64,000 nt of DNA from the NCBI GenBank assembly GCA_964630775.1, contig CAZVYY010000015.1:21500-85499 (forward strand), in the 5' to 3' direction. The DNA comes from Anaeroglomus sp964630775. Its GTDB lineage: Bacteria > Planctomycetota > Phycisphaerae > Sedimentisphaerales > Anaerohalosphaeraceae. This document shows positions 34,784 through 43,757 of this stretch, piece after piece. The notes below the pieces were generated by a model that ran no database searches, was not told the DNA's origin, and saw only the letters and a program-made list of their open reading frames with translations. The position numbers and the translations under genes are program-made. Within the stretch, counting starts at the first letter, position 1; every line of letters begins with the position of its first letter.

Positions 34784-37700
34784 ATGCCAAAACGTACAGA
34801 CATCAAAAAAGTTTTGATTATCGGTTCCGGCCCGATAGTCATCGGTCAGGCTTGTGAATTCGATTATTCCGGCACACAAGCCTGTAAAGCACTGCGCAAA
34901 CTTGGTTACAAAATTGTCCTGGTTAATTCCAATCCGGCGACCATTATGACCGACCCCGGTATGGCGGATGTGACTTATATCGAACCATTGAATGTGAAGT
35001 CGCTGGAAATGATTATAGCCAAAGAACGCCCTGATGCCTTGCTGCCCAACCTCGGCGGTCAGACCGGTCTGAACCTGTCGTCGGACCTTGCCAAAAAAGG
35101 CATTCTTGAAAAATACGGCGTGCAGATTATCGGCGTCAAGGAGGATGCCATCGAACGGGGCGAAGACCGTCAGATATTTAAAGACACGATGACTTCTCTG
35201 GGGATCGACACCCCGCGAAGTGAAATTGCCTACAATCTTGAAGATGCCGAACGCATCCTTGAGAAGATAGGCCTGCCCTGTGTCATTCGTCCGGCCTATA
35301 CCATGGGCGGCACCGGCGGGGGCCTGGTCTATAATATTGAGGAATTCCGCACCGTCGTCAGCCGCGGGTTGTCGGCCAGCCTGGTCGGTCAGGTCCTGAT
35401 TGAAGAATCCGTTGAAGGCTGGGAGGAACTCGAACTGGAAGTGGTTCGCGATTCCAAAGGCCAGAAAATCACCGTCTGCTTTATCGAAAACATCGACGCG
35501 ATGGGGGTCCACACGGGCGATTCATTCTGCGCCGCCCCCATGCTGACGATTGAAAAATCGCTCCAGGATAAACTGCAGCAGTATTCCTATGCCATCGTGG
35601 ATGCCATCGGCGTCATTGGCGGCACCAATGTCCAGTTTGCCCACAACCCCAAAACCGGGCGTGTGGTGGTTATTGAAATTAATCCCCGCACATCCCGCTC
35701 TTCAGCGCTGGCGTCCAAGGCAACCGGATTTCCGATAGCATTTGTCTCCTCGCTCCTGGCCGGCGGTCTGACCCTTGATGAAATTCCCTATTGGCGGGAT
35801 GGGACGCTCGAAAAATACACGCCGTCCGGCGACTATGTTGTTATTAAATTTGCCCGCTGGGCCTTTGAAAAATTCCGCGGCATCAAGGACCAGCTTGGCA
35901 CTCAGATGCGCGCCGTCGGCGAAGTTATGAGCATCGGCAAAAATTATAAGGAAGCCCTGCAAAAGGCCATCCGTTCACTCGAAAGCGGCCGGCATGGGCT
36001 GGGTTTTGCCAAAGATTTCAACAAAAAATCGCTTGAAGAGCTGATGAATATGCTTGCTTATCCGACCAGCGAACGGCAATTCATCATGTATGAAGCCCTT
36101 CGCAAGGGGGCAACCGTGGAAGCCCTTCAAGCCAAAACCTATATCAAAGCCTGGTTTATTCAGCAGATGAAAGAATTGGTCGAACTGGAAGAGCAGATTC
36201 TGCAATACAAGGGCAAAACGCTGCCGGATGCACTGCTTAAACAGGCCAAAAAAGATGGATTTGCCGATAAATATCTCGCCAAACTGCTGGGCATTCCGGA
36301 AAAAGATATTTTCCAGAAACGCACGGCCATCGGCGTTACCGAAGCCTGGGAACCGGTTCCGGTCAGCGGCGTCGAGAACGCGGCCTATTATTATTCGACC
36401 TATAACGCCCCCGACAAAGTTGCCGTCAGCAATCGCAAGAAAATTATGGTTCTCGGCGGAGGCCCCAACCGCATCGGACAGGGCATTGAATTTGATTACT
36501 GCTGTGTTCATGCGGCGTTTGCACTGCGTGACATGGGCTATGAAACCATCATGGTCAATTGCAATCCTGAGACCGTTTCCACCGACTATGACACATCCGA
36601 CAAGCTTTACTTTGAACCGCTGACGGTTGAAGATGTGCTGCAGATATATAACAAGGAAAAACCCGAAGGCGTCATCGTGCAGTTTGGCGGCCAGACTCCC
36701 CTGAATATCTGCAAGGAACTGGAACAGGCCGGCGTGCGAATCCTGGGCACTTCGACCGACTCTATCGATTTGGCCGAAGACCGCGACCGTTTCAGCAAGG
36801 TCATCAAAAAACTGGGTATCCCTCAGCCGGCATCGGGAATGGCCTCCAATCTTGAACAGGCCCTTGACATTGCTAAGACGATTGGCTACCCCCTGATGGT
36901 GCGCCCATCGTATGTGCTTGGCGGACGAGGTATGGAAGTCGTCTATGATGAACAGATGCTGACCCATTATGTCAATGCCGCGGTGGATATTTCCCCGCAT
37001 CGTCCGATTTTGATTGATAAATTCCTCGAACATGCCCTCGAAGTCGAAGCGGACGCCATCTCCGACGGCAAAGATGCCTTCATTCCCGCCGTCATGGAGC
37101 ATATTGAGCTGGCCGGGATTCACTCCGGCGACTCGGCCTGTGTCCTGCCGCCGGTGTCGATTCCGCCCCAGCACCTTCAGACGATTGAAGACTATACACG
37201 CAGAATCGCCGGGGAACTCAAAGTCTGCGGCCTCATTAATATCCAGTATGCCATTGCCGGCGACAAAGTGTATATTCTTGAGGCCAATCCTCGGGCTTCA
37301 CGAACGGTGCCCCTTGTATCCAAGGTATGCAATATCCAGATGGTCCAGATTGCAACCCAATTGATGATGGGCAAAAAACTATCGGAAATATCGCCTTCGC
37401 GGAAAAAAATCTCGCATTATGGCGTCAAAGAAGCCGTCTTCCCATTCAATATGTTCCCTGAAGTGGATCCGATTCTGGGGCCAGAGATGCGCTCCACCGG
37501 TGAAGTACTTGGCATGGCCGATTCGTCTGGACTGGCATTTTATAAGTCCCAGGAAGCCGCACAGCAATTCCTGCCCCTGACGGGCAAGGTGTTGATTTCC
37601 GTGGCCCAGAAAGACCGCGGCGAAATTCTTGAGCCGGCCAAATTGCTCAAGAAAGCCGGCCTGGATATTATTGCGACCGAAGGCACATATCTTTTCCTGA

Positions 37701-37984
37701 CGCAGCAGGGAATCGAAGCCGAAAAGATACTCAAGCTCCATGAAGGCCGTCCCAACGTCCTCGACAGTATCATGAACGGCGAAATAAAAATGGTGATTAA
37801 TACGCCGGCCGGCAAACAAAGCAGCCATGATGATTCGTATATACGTAAAGCGTCAATTAAATATAAGGTCCCGTATGTGACAACGACTGCGGCGGCGCTG
37901 GCGGCGGCAAGAGGCATACTGGCGTGTAAAGAAAAACAACGCGATGTCAAATCGCTGCAGCAATATCATAAGGAAATTGGATAA
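34784..37984 (+). CDS. carB: Carbamoyl-phosphate synthase large subunit, copy 1
   Basis: 1066 residues with both ATP-grasp halves (KVLIIGSGPIVIGQACEFDYSG and KIMVLGGGPNRIGQGIEFDYC) and a C-terminal MGS-like allosteric domain. ATP/metal residues appear intact (ENIDAMGVHTGDS, EINPRTSRSSALAS, LEANPRASRTVPLVS). It is the more divergent copy: compared with E. coli CarB the first half differs in the stretch after HTGD and at the domain entry (YWRDGTLEKYTPSGDYVV), and the effector-site NTT is NTP. The partner copy starts 11 bases downstream. Possible split into arginine and pyrimidine roles is inference. Confidence 0.93.
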   Translation: MPKRTDIKKVLIIGSGPIVIGQACEFDYSGTQACKALRKLGYKIVLVNSNPATIMTDPGMADVTYIEPLNVKSLEMIIAKERPDALLPNLGGQTGLNLSSDLAKKGILEKYGVQIIGVKEDAIERGEDRQIFKDTMTSLGIDTPRSEIAYNLEDAERILEKIGLPCVIRPAYTMGGTGGGLVYNIEEFRTVVSRGLSASLVGQVLIEESVEGWEELELEVVRDSKGQKITVCFIENIDAMGVHTGDSFCAAPMLTIEKSLQDKLQQYSYAIVDAIGVIGGTNVQFAHNPKTGRVVVIEINPRTSRSSALASKATGFPIAFVSSLLAGGLTLDEIPYWRDGTLEKYTPSGDYVVIKFARWAFEKFRGIKDQLGTQMRAVGEVMSIGKNYKEALQKAIRSLESGRHGLGFAKDFNKKSLEELMNMLAYPTSERQFIMYEALRKGATVEALQAKTYIKAWFIQQMKELVELEEQILQYKGKTLPDALLKQAKKDGFADKYLAKLLGIPEKDIFQKRTAIGVTEAWEPVPVSGVENAAYYYSTYNAPDKVAVSNRKKIMVLGGGPNRIGQGIEFDYCCVHAAFALRDMGYETIMVNCNPETVSTDYDTSDKLYFEPLTVEDVLQIYNKEKPEGVIVQFGGQTPLNICKELEQAGVRILGTSTDSIDLAEDRDRFSKVIKKLGIPQPASGMASNLEQALDIAKTIGYPLMVRPSYVLGGRGMEVVYDEQMLTHYVNAAVDISPHRPILIDKFLEHALEVEADAISDGKDAFIPAVMEHIELAGIHSGDSACVLPPVSIPPQHLQTIEDYTRRIAGELKVCGLINIQYAIAGDKVYILEANPRASRTVPLVSKVCNIQMVQIATQLMMGKKLSEISPSRKKISHYGVKEAVFPFNMFPEVDPILGPEMRSTGEVLGMADSSGLAFYKSQEAAQQFLPLTGKVLISVAQKDRGEILEPAKLLKKAGLDIIATEGTYLFLTQQGIEAEKILKLHEGRPNVLDSIMNGEIKMVINTPAGKQSSHDDSYIRKASIKYKVPYVTTTAAALAAARGILACKEKQRDVKSLQQYHKEIG

Positions 37985-37995
37985 GGATAAAACGA

Positions 37996-40900
37996 GTGCC
38001 GAAAGATAAATCCATTAAAAAAATTCTGATTATCGGTTCTGGACCCATTGTCATCGGTCAGGGCTGTGAATTTGACTATTCCGGTGCACAGGCCTGCAAA
38101 GTGCTACGCAAGGAAGGCTACCAGGTGATCCTGGTCAACAGCAATCCGGCGACCATTATGACCGACCCGGAAATGGCGAACAAAACCTACATTGAGCCGA
38201 TTACTCCGGAGATAGTGGCCAAAATTATCGAAAAGGAACGCCCCGACAGCCTGCTGCCGACGCTTGGCGGACAGACCGGGCTGAACACCGCTGTGGCACT
38301 GGCGGAAATGGGAGTCTTGAAAAAGTTCAAGGTCAGACTCCTCGGTGCCGACCTGCAGGCCATCAAAAAAGCCGAAGAACGCGACCGCTTTAAAAAGATT
38401 GTCCAGGATATCGGCCTGGAAGTCCCCCAAAGCGGCTTTGCCCACTCCGTCGATGAAGCCATGAAAGTGATGGAGCAGATCGGCTTTCCGCTGATTATCC
38501 GCCCGTCTTATACGCTGGGCGGGATGGGCGGCAACGTGGCCTATAATCTCGATGAATACAAACGGATGGTGCAATGGGGACTGGACCTCAGCCCCAAACG
38601 CCAGATTCTGGTCGAAGAATCCGTTGTCGGCTGGAAAGAGTACGAACTGGAAGTCATGCGTGACCGCAAGGACAATGTGGTTATCGTCTGTTCGATTGAA
38701 AACCTTGACCCGATGGGTATCCATACCGGCGACAGCATTACCGTCGCGCCCGCCCAGACCCTGTCGGACAAGGAATACCAGGCCATGCGTGATGCGGCAC
38801 TGAAAATCATCCGCGCCATCGGCGTTGAAACCGGCGGTTCGAATATCCAGTTTGCGGTCAATCCCAAAAACGGCAAGCTCTATGTCATTGAGATGAATCC
38901 CCGTGTATCCCGCAGCTCGGCCCTGGCCTCCAAGGCAACCGGTTTCCCGATTGCCAAGATTGCTTCGCTCTTGGCTGTGGGTTATACGCTCGATGAAATT
39001 CCCAACGATATTACTAAAAAGACCCCGGCCTGTTTTGAGCCGACCATTGACTATGTCGTCGTCAAGTGGCCGCGTTTTACCTTTGAAAAATTCCCCCAGA
39101 CCAGCCCGGAACTGACTGTTCAGATGAAATCGGTCGGTGAAGCGATGGCCATTGGCCGAACCTTCAAGGAAGCATTCCAGAAAGCCATTCGGTCGCTTGA
39201 AATTGACCGGTATTCACTGGATGCCCGCCATATCAAACCCGGACTGAATGACGATCAGTTGCAGGAACGGCTCCGGAAAAATTACTGGGATAAATTGTGG
39301 TATGTGGCCGAGGCTTACCGTCGGAAATACACCACCAAGGAACTCTTTGAATTGACCCATATTGACCCCTGGTTTTTGAATCACATCAAAGACCTTGTCG
39401 AAATGGAAAAGACACTGTTTTCAGCCGGATTGGACAAGGTCACCCCGGAATTGCTTCGTCAGGCCAAAGAAGCGGGCTTCAGCGACAAGTATTTATCAAT
39501 GAAATATGGTGTCGAAGAAACCGTCATTCGTCAAAAACGTCTGGACGCGGGCATCAAGGCCGTCTATAAAATGGTTGATACCTGCGGCGCGGAATTTGAG
39601 GCCTCGACGCCGTACCTGTATTCGACCTATGAAGCGGAATGTGAAGCCAATCCGACCACCCGCCGCAAGATTATGATTCTCGGCGGGGGACCCAACCGTA
39701 TCGGCCAGGGCATCGAGTTTGATTATTGCTGCGTGCATGCGGCCTTTGCTCTGGATGAAATCGGCATCGAATCGATTATGGTCAACTGCAACCCGGAAAC
39801 AGTATCGACGGATTATGATACATCGGATCGGCTCTACTTTGAACCGCTGACTTACGAAGATGTGATGTCGATTATCGATACGGAAAAACCGGATGGTGTC
39901 ATTGTGCAGTTCGGCGGACAAACGCCCCTGAAATTGTCCAAATCGCTTCACAAGGCCGGTGTTCCAATTATCGGCACTTCGCCCCGCAGCATCGAAATTG
40001 CTGAAGACCGCAAGTTGTTTAATAAACTGGTGGAAAAACTGAACCTGCTCCAGCCGTTCAGCGGCACGGCCACCAGCTATGAAGAAACGCTGAAAGTAGC
40101 AGAAAAGCTGGGCTATCCGCTGCTGGTTCGTCCCTCCTTTGTGCTGGGCGGGCGGGCAATGGATATCGTTTACGATGAGTCCTCTCTGAAGGCCTGTGTC
40201 GATGAGGCACTCGAAGTGTCCGGCGAACACCCCATCCTGATCGACAAGTTCCTCGATGATGCAACTGAACTGGACGTCGACGCCATCTGCGACGGCCAGG
40301 CCGTCGTGATTGGCGGGGTCATGGAGCACATCGAAGAAGCCGGAATTCACTCCGGCGACAGCGCCTGTTTCCTGCCTCCGGTAACACTCAAGCCGGAGAC
40401 TATTGCCGAAGTCAAACGCCAAACGCGTCTGCTGGCTCTGGAGCTGCAGGTCAAAGGCCTGATCAATATTCAGTTTGCCATTAAGGATGATAAGGTCTAT
40501 ATTCTCGAAGTCAATCCGCGTGCATCCCGGACGATTCCATTCGTCAGCAAGGCCATTGGTGTTCCGCTGGCCAAGCTGGCCGCCAAAATCCAGGCCGGAA
40601 TGACCCTCCAGCAGCTCGGCTTTACCGAGGAAGTCTCGCGGAAGCATTACGCTGTCAAGGAAGCGGTCTTTCCGTTCCTGAAATTCCAGGGCGCCGATGT
40701 GATTCTTGGTCCTGAAATGCTGTCCACCGGCGAAGTCATGGGCATTTCCGATGACTATGGCGTTGCTTACGCCAAATCCCAGATTGCCGCCGGATGCAAC
40801 CTGCCCACAAAGGGTACCGTGTTTATCAGCGTACGCGATGCGGACAAACCGCGTGCCGTGCAAATGGCACGAAAGCTCCACGAACTGGGCTTCAAAATAC

Positions 40901-41208
40901 TGGCTACCAAAGGCACCTGCATCGAATTGATAAAAAACAATATTCCTTCGGAATTTGTACGCAAGATGATTGAAGGTCGTCCCAATGTGGTTGACCTGAT
41001 GATTAATAACCAGATCGACTTGATTGTCAATACCACCGTTGGCGAACAAACCATCCGGGATTCCTTTCCGATTCGCCGTACAGCCCTGGATCGGCAGATT
41101 CCGTACATTACGACCATTCGCGGCGGTCTTGCGGCGGCACGAGCCATTGAAGCCCTGCAAAATGAAAAACTGACGGTCAAATCGATACAAGCCTATTACA
41201 GGAAGTAA
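37996..41208 (+). CDS. carB: Carbamoyl-phosphate synthase large subunit, copy 2
   Basis: 1070 residues, the more canonical copy: HTGDSITVAPAQTLSDKEYQ, EMNPRVSRSSALASKATGFP, the LAVGYTLDE linker, second ATP-grasp domain (GGGPNRIGQGIEFDYC, VRPSFVLGGRAMDIVYD) and an allosteric domain with NTTVGEQTI. GTG start preceded by AAGGAT. Four bases separate it from carA, so this copy is positioned as the natural partner of the small subunit. Confidence 0.95.
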   Translation: MPKDKSIKKILIIGSGPIVIGQGCEFDYSGAQACKVLRKEGYQVILVNSNPATIMTDPEMANKTYIEPITPEIVAKIIEKERPDSLLPTLGGQTGLNTAVALAEMGVLKKFKVRLLGADLQAIKKAEERDRFKKIVQDIGLEVPQSGFAHSVDEAMKVMEQIGFPLIIRPSYTLGGMGGNVAYNLDEYKRMVQWGLDLSPKRQILVEESVVGWKEYELEVMRDRKDNVVIVCSIENLDPMGIHTGDSITVAPAQTLSDKEYQAMRDAALKIIRAIGVETGGSNIQFAVNPKNGKLYVIEMNPRVSRSSALASKATGFPIAKIASLLAVGYTLDEIPNDITKKTPACFEPTIDYVVVKWPRFTFEKFPQTSPELTVQMKSVGEAMAIGRTFKEAFQKAIRSLEIDRYSLDARHIKPGLNDDQLQERLRKNYWDKLWYVAEAYRRKYTTKELFELTHIDPWFLNHIKDLVEMEKTLFSAGLDKVTPELLRQAKEAGFSDKYLSMKYGVEETVIRQKRLDAGIKAVYKMVDTCGAEFEASTPYLYSTYEAECEANPTTRRKIMILGGGPNRIGQGIEFDYCCVHAAFALDEIGIESIMVNCNPETVSTDYDTSDRLYFEPLTYEDVMSIIDTEKPDGVIVQFGGQTPLKLSKSLHKAGVPIIGTSPRSIEIAEDRKLFNKLVEKLNLLQPFSGTATSYEETLKVAEKLGYPLLVRPSFVLGGRAMDIVYDESSLKACVDEALEVSGEHPILIDKFLDDATELDVDAICDGQAVVIGGVMEHIEEAGIHSGDSACFLPPVTLKPETIAEVKRQTRLLALELQVKGLINIQFAIKDDKVYILEVNPRASRTIPFVSKAIGVPLAKLAAKIQAGMTLQQLGFTEEVSRKHYAVKEAVFPFLKFQGADVILGPEMLSTGEVMGISDDYGVAYAKSQIAAGCNLPTKGTVFISVRDADKPRAVQMARKLHELGFKILATKGTCIELIKNNIPSEFVRKMIEGRPNVVDLMINNQIDLIVNTTVGEQTIRDSFPIRRTALDRQIPYITTIRGGLAAARAIEALQNEKLTVKSIQAYYRK

Positions 41209-41212
41209 TTTT

Positions 41213-42352
41213 ATGTCGAATAACAAAGCGATTTTACTGCTGGAAGACGGCACGATATTTACCGGCCGGTCTTTTGGCGCCAAAGGGACCGCTGTCGGCG
41301 AGGTTGTATTCAACACCTCGATGACTGGATACCAGGAAATTACGACGGACCCGTCCTACTTTGAACAGATTTTAACGATGACCTATCCAATGATAGGCAA
41401 TTATGGCACCAGTACCAATGACTGGGAGTCACGCAAACTGTTCTGTTCGGGCTTTATCGTCAAGGAAAATTGTCCCTTCCCCAGCAACTGGCGGGATGAA
41501 AAAACATTCAGTGATTACCTGAAGGAAAACAATGTCGTCGGTCTGGAAGGCATTGATACCCGCAAGCTGGTCCGCCATATCCGGACACAGGGTGCCATGC
41601 GGGGAATCATCTCCTCTTCCGAACTGGATGCCAATAAGCTCAGGAAAAAGCTGGATGCCTACCCCGGTCTGGTCGGACGTGATATTGTCCGGAACGTCAC
41701 CCTCGGCAAATCCTATGCATGGACCCAAGGCGTGGTGGATGTGCTTACCGGCCTTGAGTGCAAACCCAAGCCCAAATACAAGGTTGTGGCTTACGATTTT
41801 GGCATCAAACAAAACATCCTGCGTCTGCTGATTTCACATGGCTGTAAAGTGGAAGTTGTCCCCGCCGATACCACTGCCGCTCAGATACTCAAAAAGAAGC
41901 CCGACGGCGTCTTTCTCAGCAATGGCCCCGGCGACCCTGCCGCAGTAACTTATGCAATCGATGCCATCCGCGGTCTGCTGGGCAAAGTACCTATCTTCGG
42001 CATCTGTCTGGGTCACCAGCTTCTGGGGCTGGCCCTGGGTGGTGCAACTTATAAACTCAAATTCGGCCATCGCGGTGCCAACCACCCGGTTAAAAATCTC
42101 GAAACCGGCAAGATTGAAATCACCAGCCAGAATCACGGCTTCTGTGTCGATATTAATTCGCTCAAAGACAAAAACGTCGAATTGACCCACATGAACCTCA
42201 ATGACAATACGCTGGAAGGACTTCGGTGCAAAAAACTCAGGGCCTTTTCAGTCCAGTATCACCCCGAAGCCTCGCCCGGCCCGCATGATTCACAATATCT
42301 TTTCAAGCAGTTTACAGACTGGATGGACAAATCCAAAAAGGCAAAAAAATAG
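41213..42352 (+). CDS. carA: Carbamoyl-phosphate synthase small subunit
   Basis: Glutaminase subunit supplying ammonia to CarB. 379 residues: N-terminal CPSase domain (LEDGTIFTGRSFGAKGTAVGEVVFNTSMTGYQE in part), class I amidotransferase with Cys in FGICLGHQLLGLALG and the His/Glu pair in VQYHPEASPGP. AGGAAG before the ATG. The order carB-carB-carA is the reverse of the common carA-carB order. Confidence 0.96.
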   Translation: MSNNKAILLLEDGTIFTGRSFGAKGTAVGEVVFNTSMTGYQEITTDPSYFEQILTMTYPMIGNYGTSTNDWESRKLFCSGFIVKENCPFPSNWRDEKTFSDYLKENNVVGLEGIDTRKLVRHIRTQGAMRGIISSSELDANKLRKKLDAYPGLVGRDIVRNVTLGKSYAWTQGVVDVLTGLECKPKPKYKVVAYDFGIKQNILRLLISHGCKVEVVPADTTAAQILKKKPDGVFLSNGPGDPAAVTYAIDAIRGLLGKVPIFGICLGHQLLGLALGGATYKLKFGHRGANHPVKNLETGKIEITSQNHGFCVDINSLKDKNVELTHMNLNDNTLEGLRCKKLRAFSVQYHPEASPGPHDSQYLFKQFTDWMDKSKKAKK

Positions 42353-42371
42353 GTTTCGATAAGGTTAATCG

Positions 42372-42410
42372 AAAAGGCCTGCGATCGTAAAACCGCAGGC
42401 CTTTATATTT
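42372..42410. terminator. Bidirectional terminator between carA and the Gly-rich protein gene
   Basis: AAAGGCCTGCG and CGCAGGCCTTT form a perfect stem; T-rich on the plus side (TTTATATTTC) and A-rich on the other, so it can end both converging transcripts. Confidence 0.8.
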
Positions 42411-42452
42411 CTCATAAAACGGAGTCTCGCCCGTATTCACGCAGCGATGAAA

Positions 42453-43049
42453 TTAGTTCAGCATCCCCATCAGAACCAGTCTGGCTTCCTGACGTACATT
42501 GACCGTCTTCTTCAGTTCAGCCTGAGCTGCGGCCAGTTCTTTCTGGGCGGCTTCTTTGGCGGTCCTCAGGGCTGTCAATTTGGCCGTTACTTCTTCGGCA
42601 GTCGCAGATTCATTCTGCAGAACTTCGGTTAGTGCGGCTGAAGCCTTCTGGACTTCGCTCTGATCTCTTGCAGGCTGCTGATCCGGTGCCTGGCCTTGAC
42701 CCTGACCACCCTGACGGGTACCGCGTCCGGCCATTCCCATCCCCAATCCACGGGCATTGACCTGGTTGGACAACGTCATCACCTTTTTGAGTGGGGGTTC
42801 AATCTTAGCCCATTCGGCATCGGTGGCATTCAACTGGGTCTTTGCCATTTCCAGCATACGAGCCTGAAAGTCAATCTGTCCTCCAGGACCGCCTTGGCCG
42901 CCCTGACCTCGCTGGCCGCCCCCAAAACCACCCTGAGGCCCCTGGACCGGAGGCTGTCCCTGATTGCCGGCCGCCCAGATAAACGGTATCGAAACGGTTG
43001 CCAATAAAAGACTTGCGACTACCACCATCATTTTACGATTCATAAACAT
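42453..43049 (-). CDS. Exported Gly/Gln-rich helical protein
   Basis: 199 residues from ATG 43049, which has AAAGGA upstream; the frame extends to 43142 without support. Signal peptide (MMVVVASLLLATVSIPFIWAA), a low-complexity Gly/Gln/Pro stretch (about 28-65), a helical domain with QARMLEMAKTQLNATDAEWAKIEP, a second Gly/Gln-rich linker, and a C-terminal Ala/Glu/Lys-rich coiled coil. Overall layout recalls Spy/CpxP-like periplasmic proteins, though I cannot confirm it. No close neighbours on its strand. Confidence 0.75.
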   Translation of the reverse strand: MFMNRKMMVVVASLLLATVSIPFIWAAGNQGQPPVQGPQGGFGGGQRGQGGQGGPGGQIDFQARMLEMAKTQLNATDAEWAKIEPPLKKVMTLSNQVNARGLGMGMAGRGTRQGGQGQGQAPDQQPARDQSEVQKASAALTEVLQNESATAEEVTAKLTALRTAKEAAQKELAAAQAELKKTVNVRQEARLVLMGMLN

Positions 43050-43223
43050 AGTTCCATGTCCTTTCTGTGTAAAATTGAATAATAATAGGGTTAAAAACGA
43101 ATCGTTCAGGAAAAGACGCGAGAGTGTCCCATAATATTGCAAAAAATTTAAATATTATAATTTAGTGTAAACTACTCCATATATCTACAATACAAAGAAA
43201 TCGATGAATTAAAGGAGTTAGGC

Positions 43224-43268
43224 ATGACAGAATTTGCTGAGTATGATAAAATGAGTATGCCCCTCTAA
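43224..43268 (+). CDS. Possible 14-residue leader peptide
   Basis: ATG preceded by a perfect AAAGGAG at ideal spacing opens a frame MTEFAEYDKMSMPL and stop. It lies 43 bases before the next gene, which has its own strong ribosome site. It could be a leader peptide of that gene or chance. No similarity recognised. Confidence 0.3.
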   Translation: MTEFAEYDKMSMPL

Positions 43269-43311
43269 AATAAGGAGAACCGTTCGATAATCATTACAGG
43301 AAAGGAGTTGC

Positions 43312-43635
43312 ATGAATTACAGAACTATCATCTCGACCGTTCAAAACTGGGAAAATAAAATAGCGGCTCAATATCCCATCAAAACCATGCTTACGGTTTT
43401 CGCAATCGTCTGTATCATCATAATTTCATTTCAGATCAGCGAATTAAAGTGGAAAATGACTTCCTCCAGCCATAATGATGGCGAGCAAATGGTCGAAATA
43501 CAAAAGAATTTATCCCTGATGCGGAGCGGCATGTACTCCCTGCAAGCTGATAGATCCGCAACAAAACGAGATGTTTCCTCAATGAAAACCGACATAAGCA
43601 CGATAAAAAAACGTATATCAGCAAATCCCGATTAA
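43312..43635 (+). CDS. Small single-pass membrane protein with coiled coil
   Basis: 107 residues: short cytoplasmic N terminus, one membrane helix (about 24-42, TMLTVFAIVCIIIISF), then a heptad-like helical region (VEIQKNLSLMRSGMYSLQAD, SSMKTDISTIKKRI). GGAAAGGAG before the ATG is a strong ribosome site. Its stop lies 4 bases from the 3' end of the opposed tRNA gene. Unrecognised family. Confidence 0.65.
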   Translation: MNYRTIISTVQNWENKIAAQYPIKTMLTVFAIVCIIIISFQISELKWKMTSSSHNDGEQMVEIQKNLSLMRSGMYSLQADRSATKRDVSSMKTDISTIKKRISANPD

Positions 43636-43639
43636 CAAC

Positions 43640-43713
43640 TGCGCCTGTAGGGACTCGAACCCCAAACCCTCAGTTCCGAAGACTGATGCTCTATCCAATT
43701 GAGCTACAGACGC
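43640..43713 (-). tRNA. tRNA-Arg (anticodon UCG)
   Basis: Cloverleaf read on the minus strand: acceptor GCGTCTG/CAGGCGC with one G-T pair, D-arm GCTCAATTGGATAGAGC, anticodon stem TCAGT/ACTGA with loop CTTCGGA (anticodon TCG, reads CGA), T-arm with GGTTCGAGTCC. Discriminator A; the CCA end is not encoded. No intron. Confidence 0.95.
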
Positions 43714-43757
43714 GATAACGTGAATATACAACGACGGTCTGAAATTTGCAACTCTGT

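Noticed and set aside
39496..41316. 606-codon minus-strand frame opposite carB copy 2, and similar ones opposite gltB and carB copy 1
   Set aside because: They lie in the same relation to highly conserved plus-strand genes and carry no family motif; they are shadows of codon bias.
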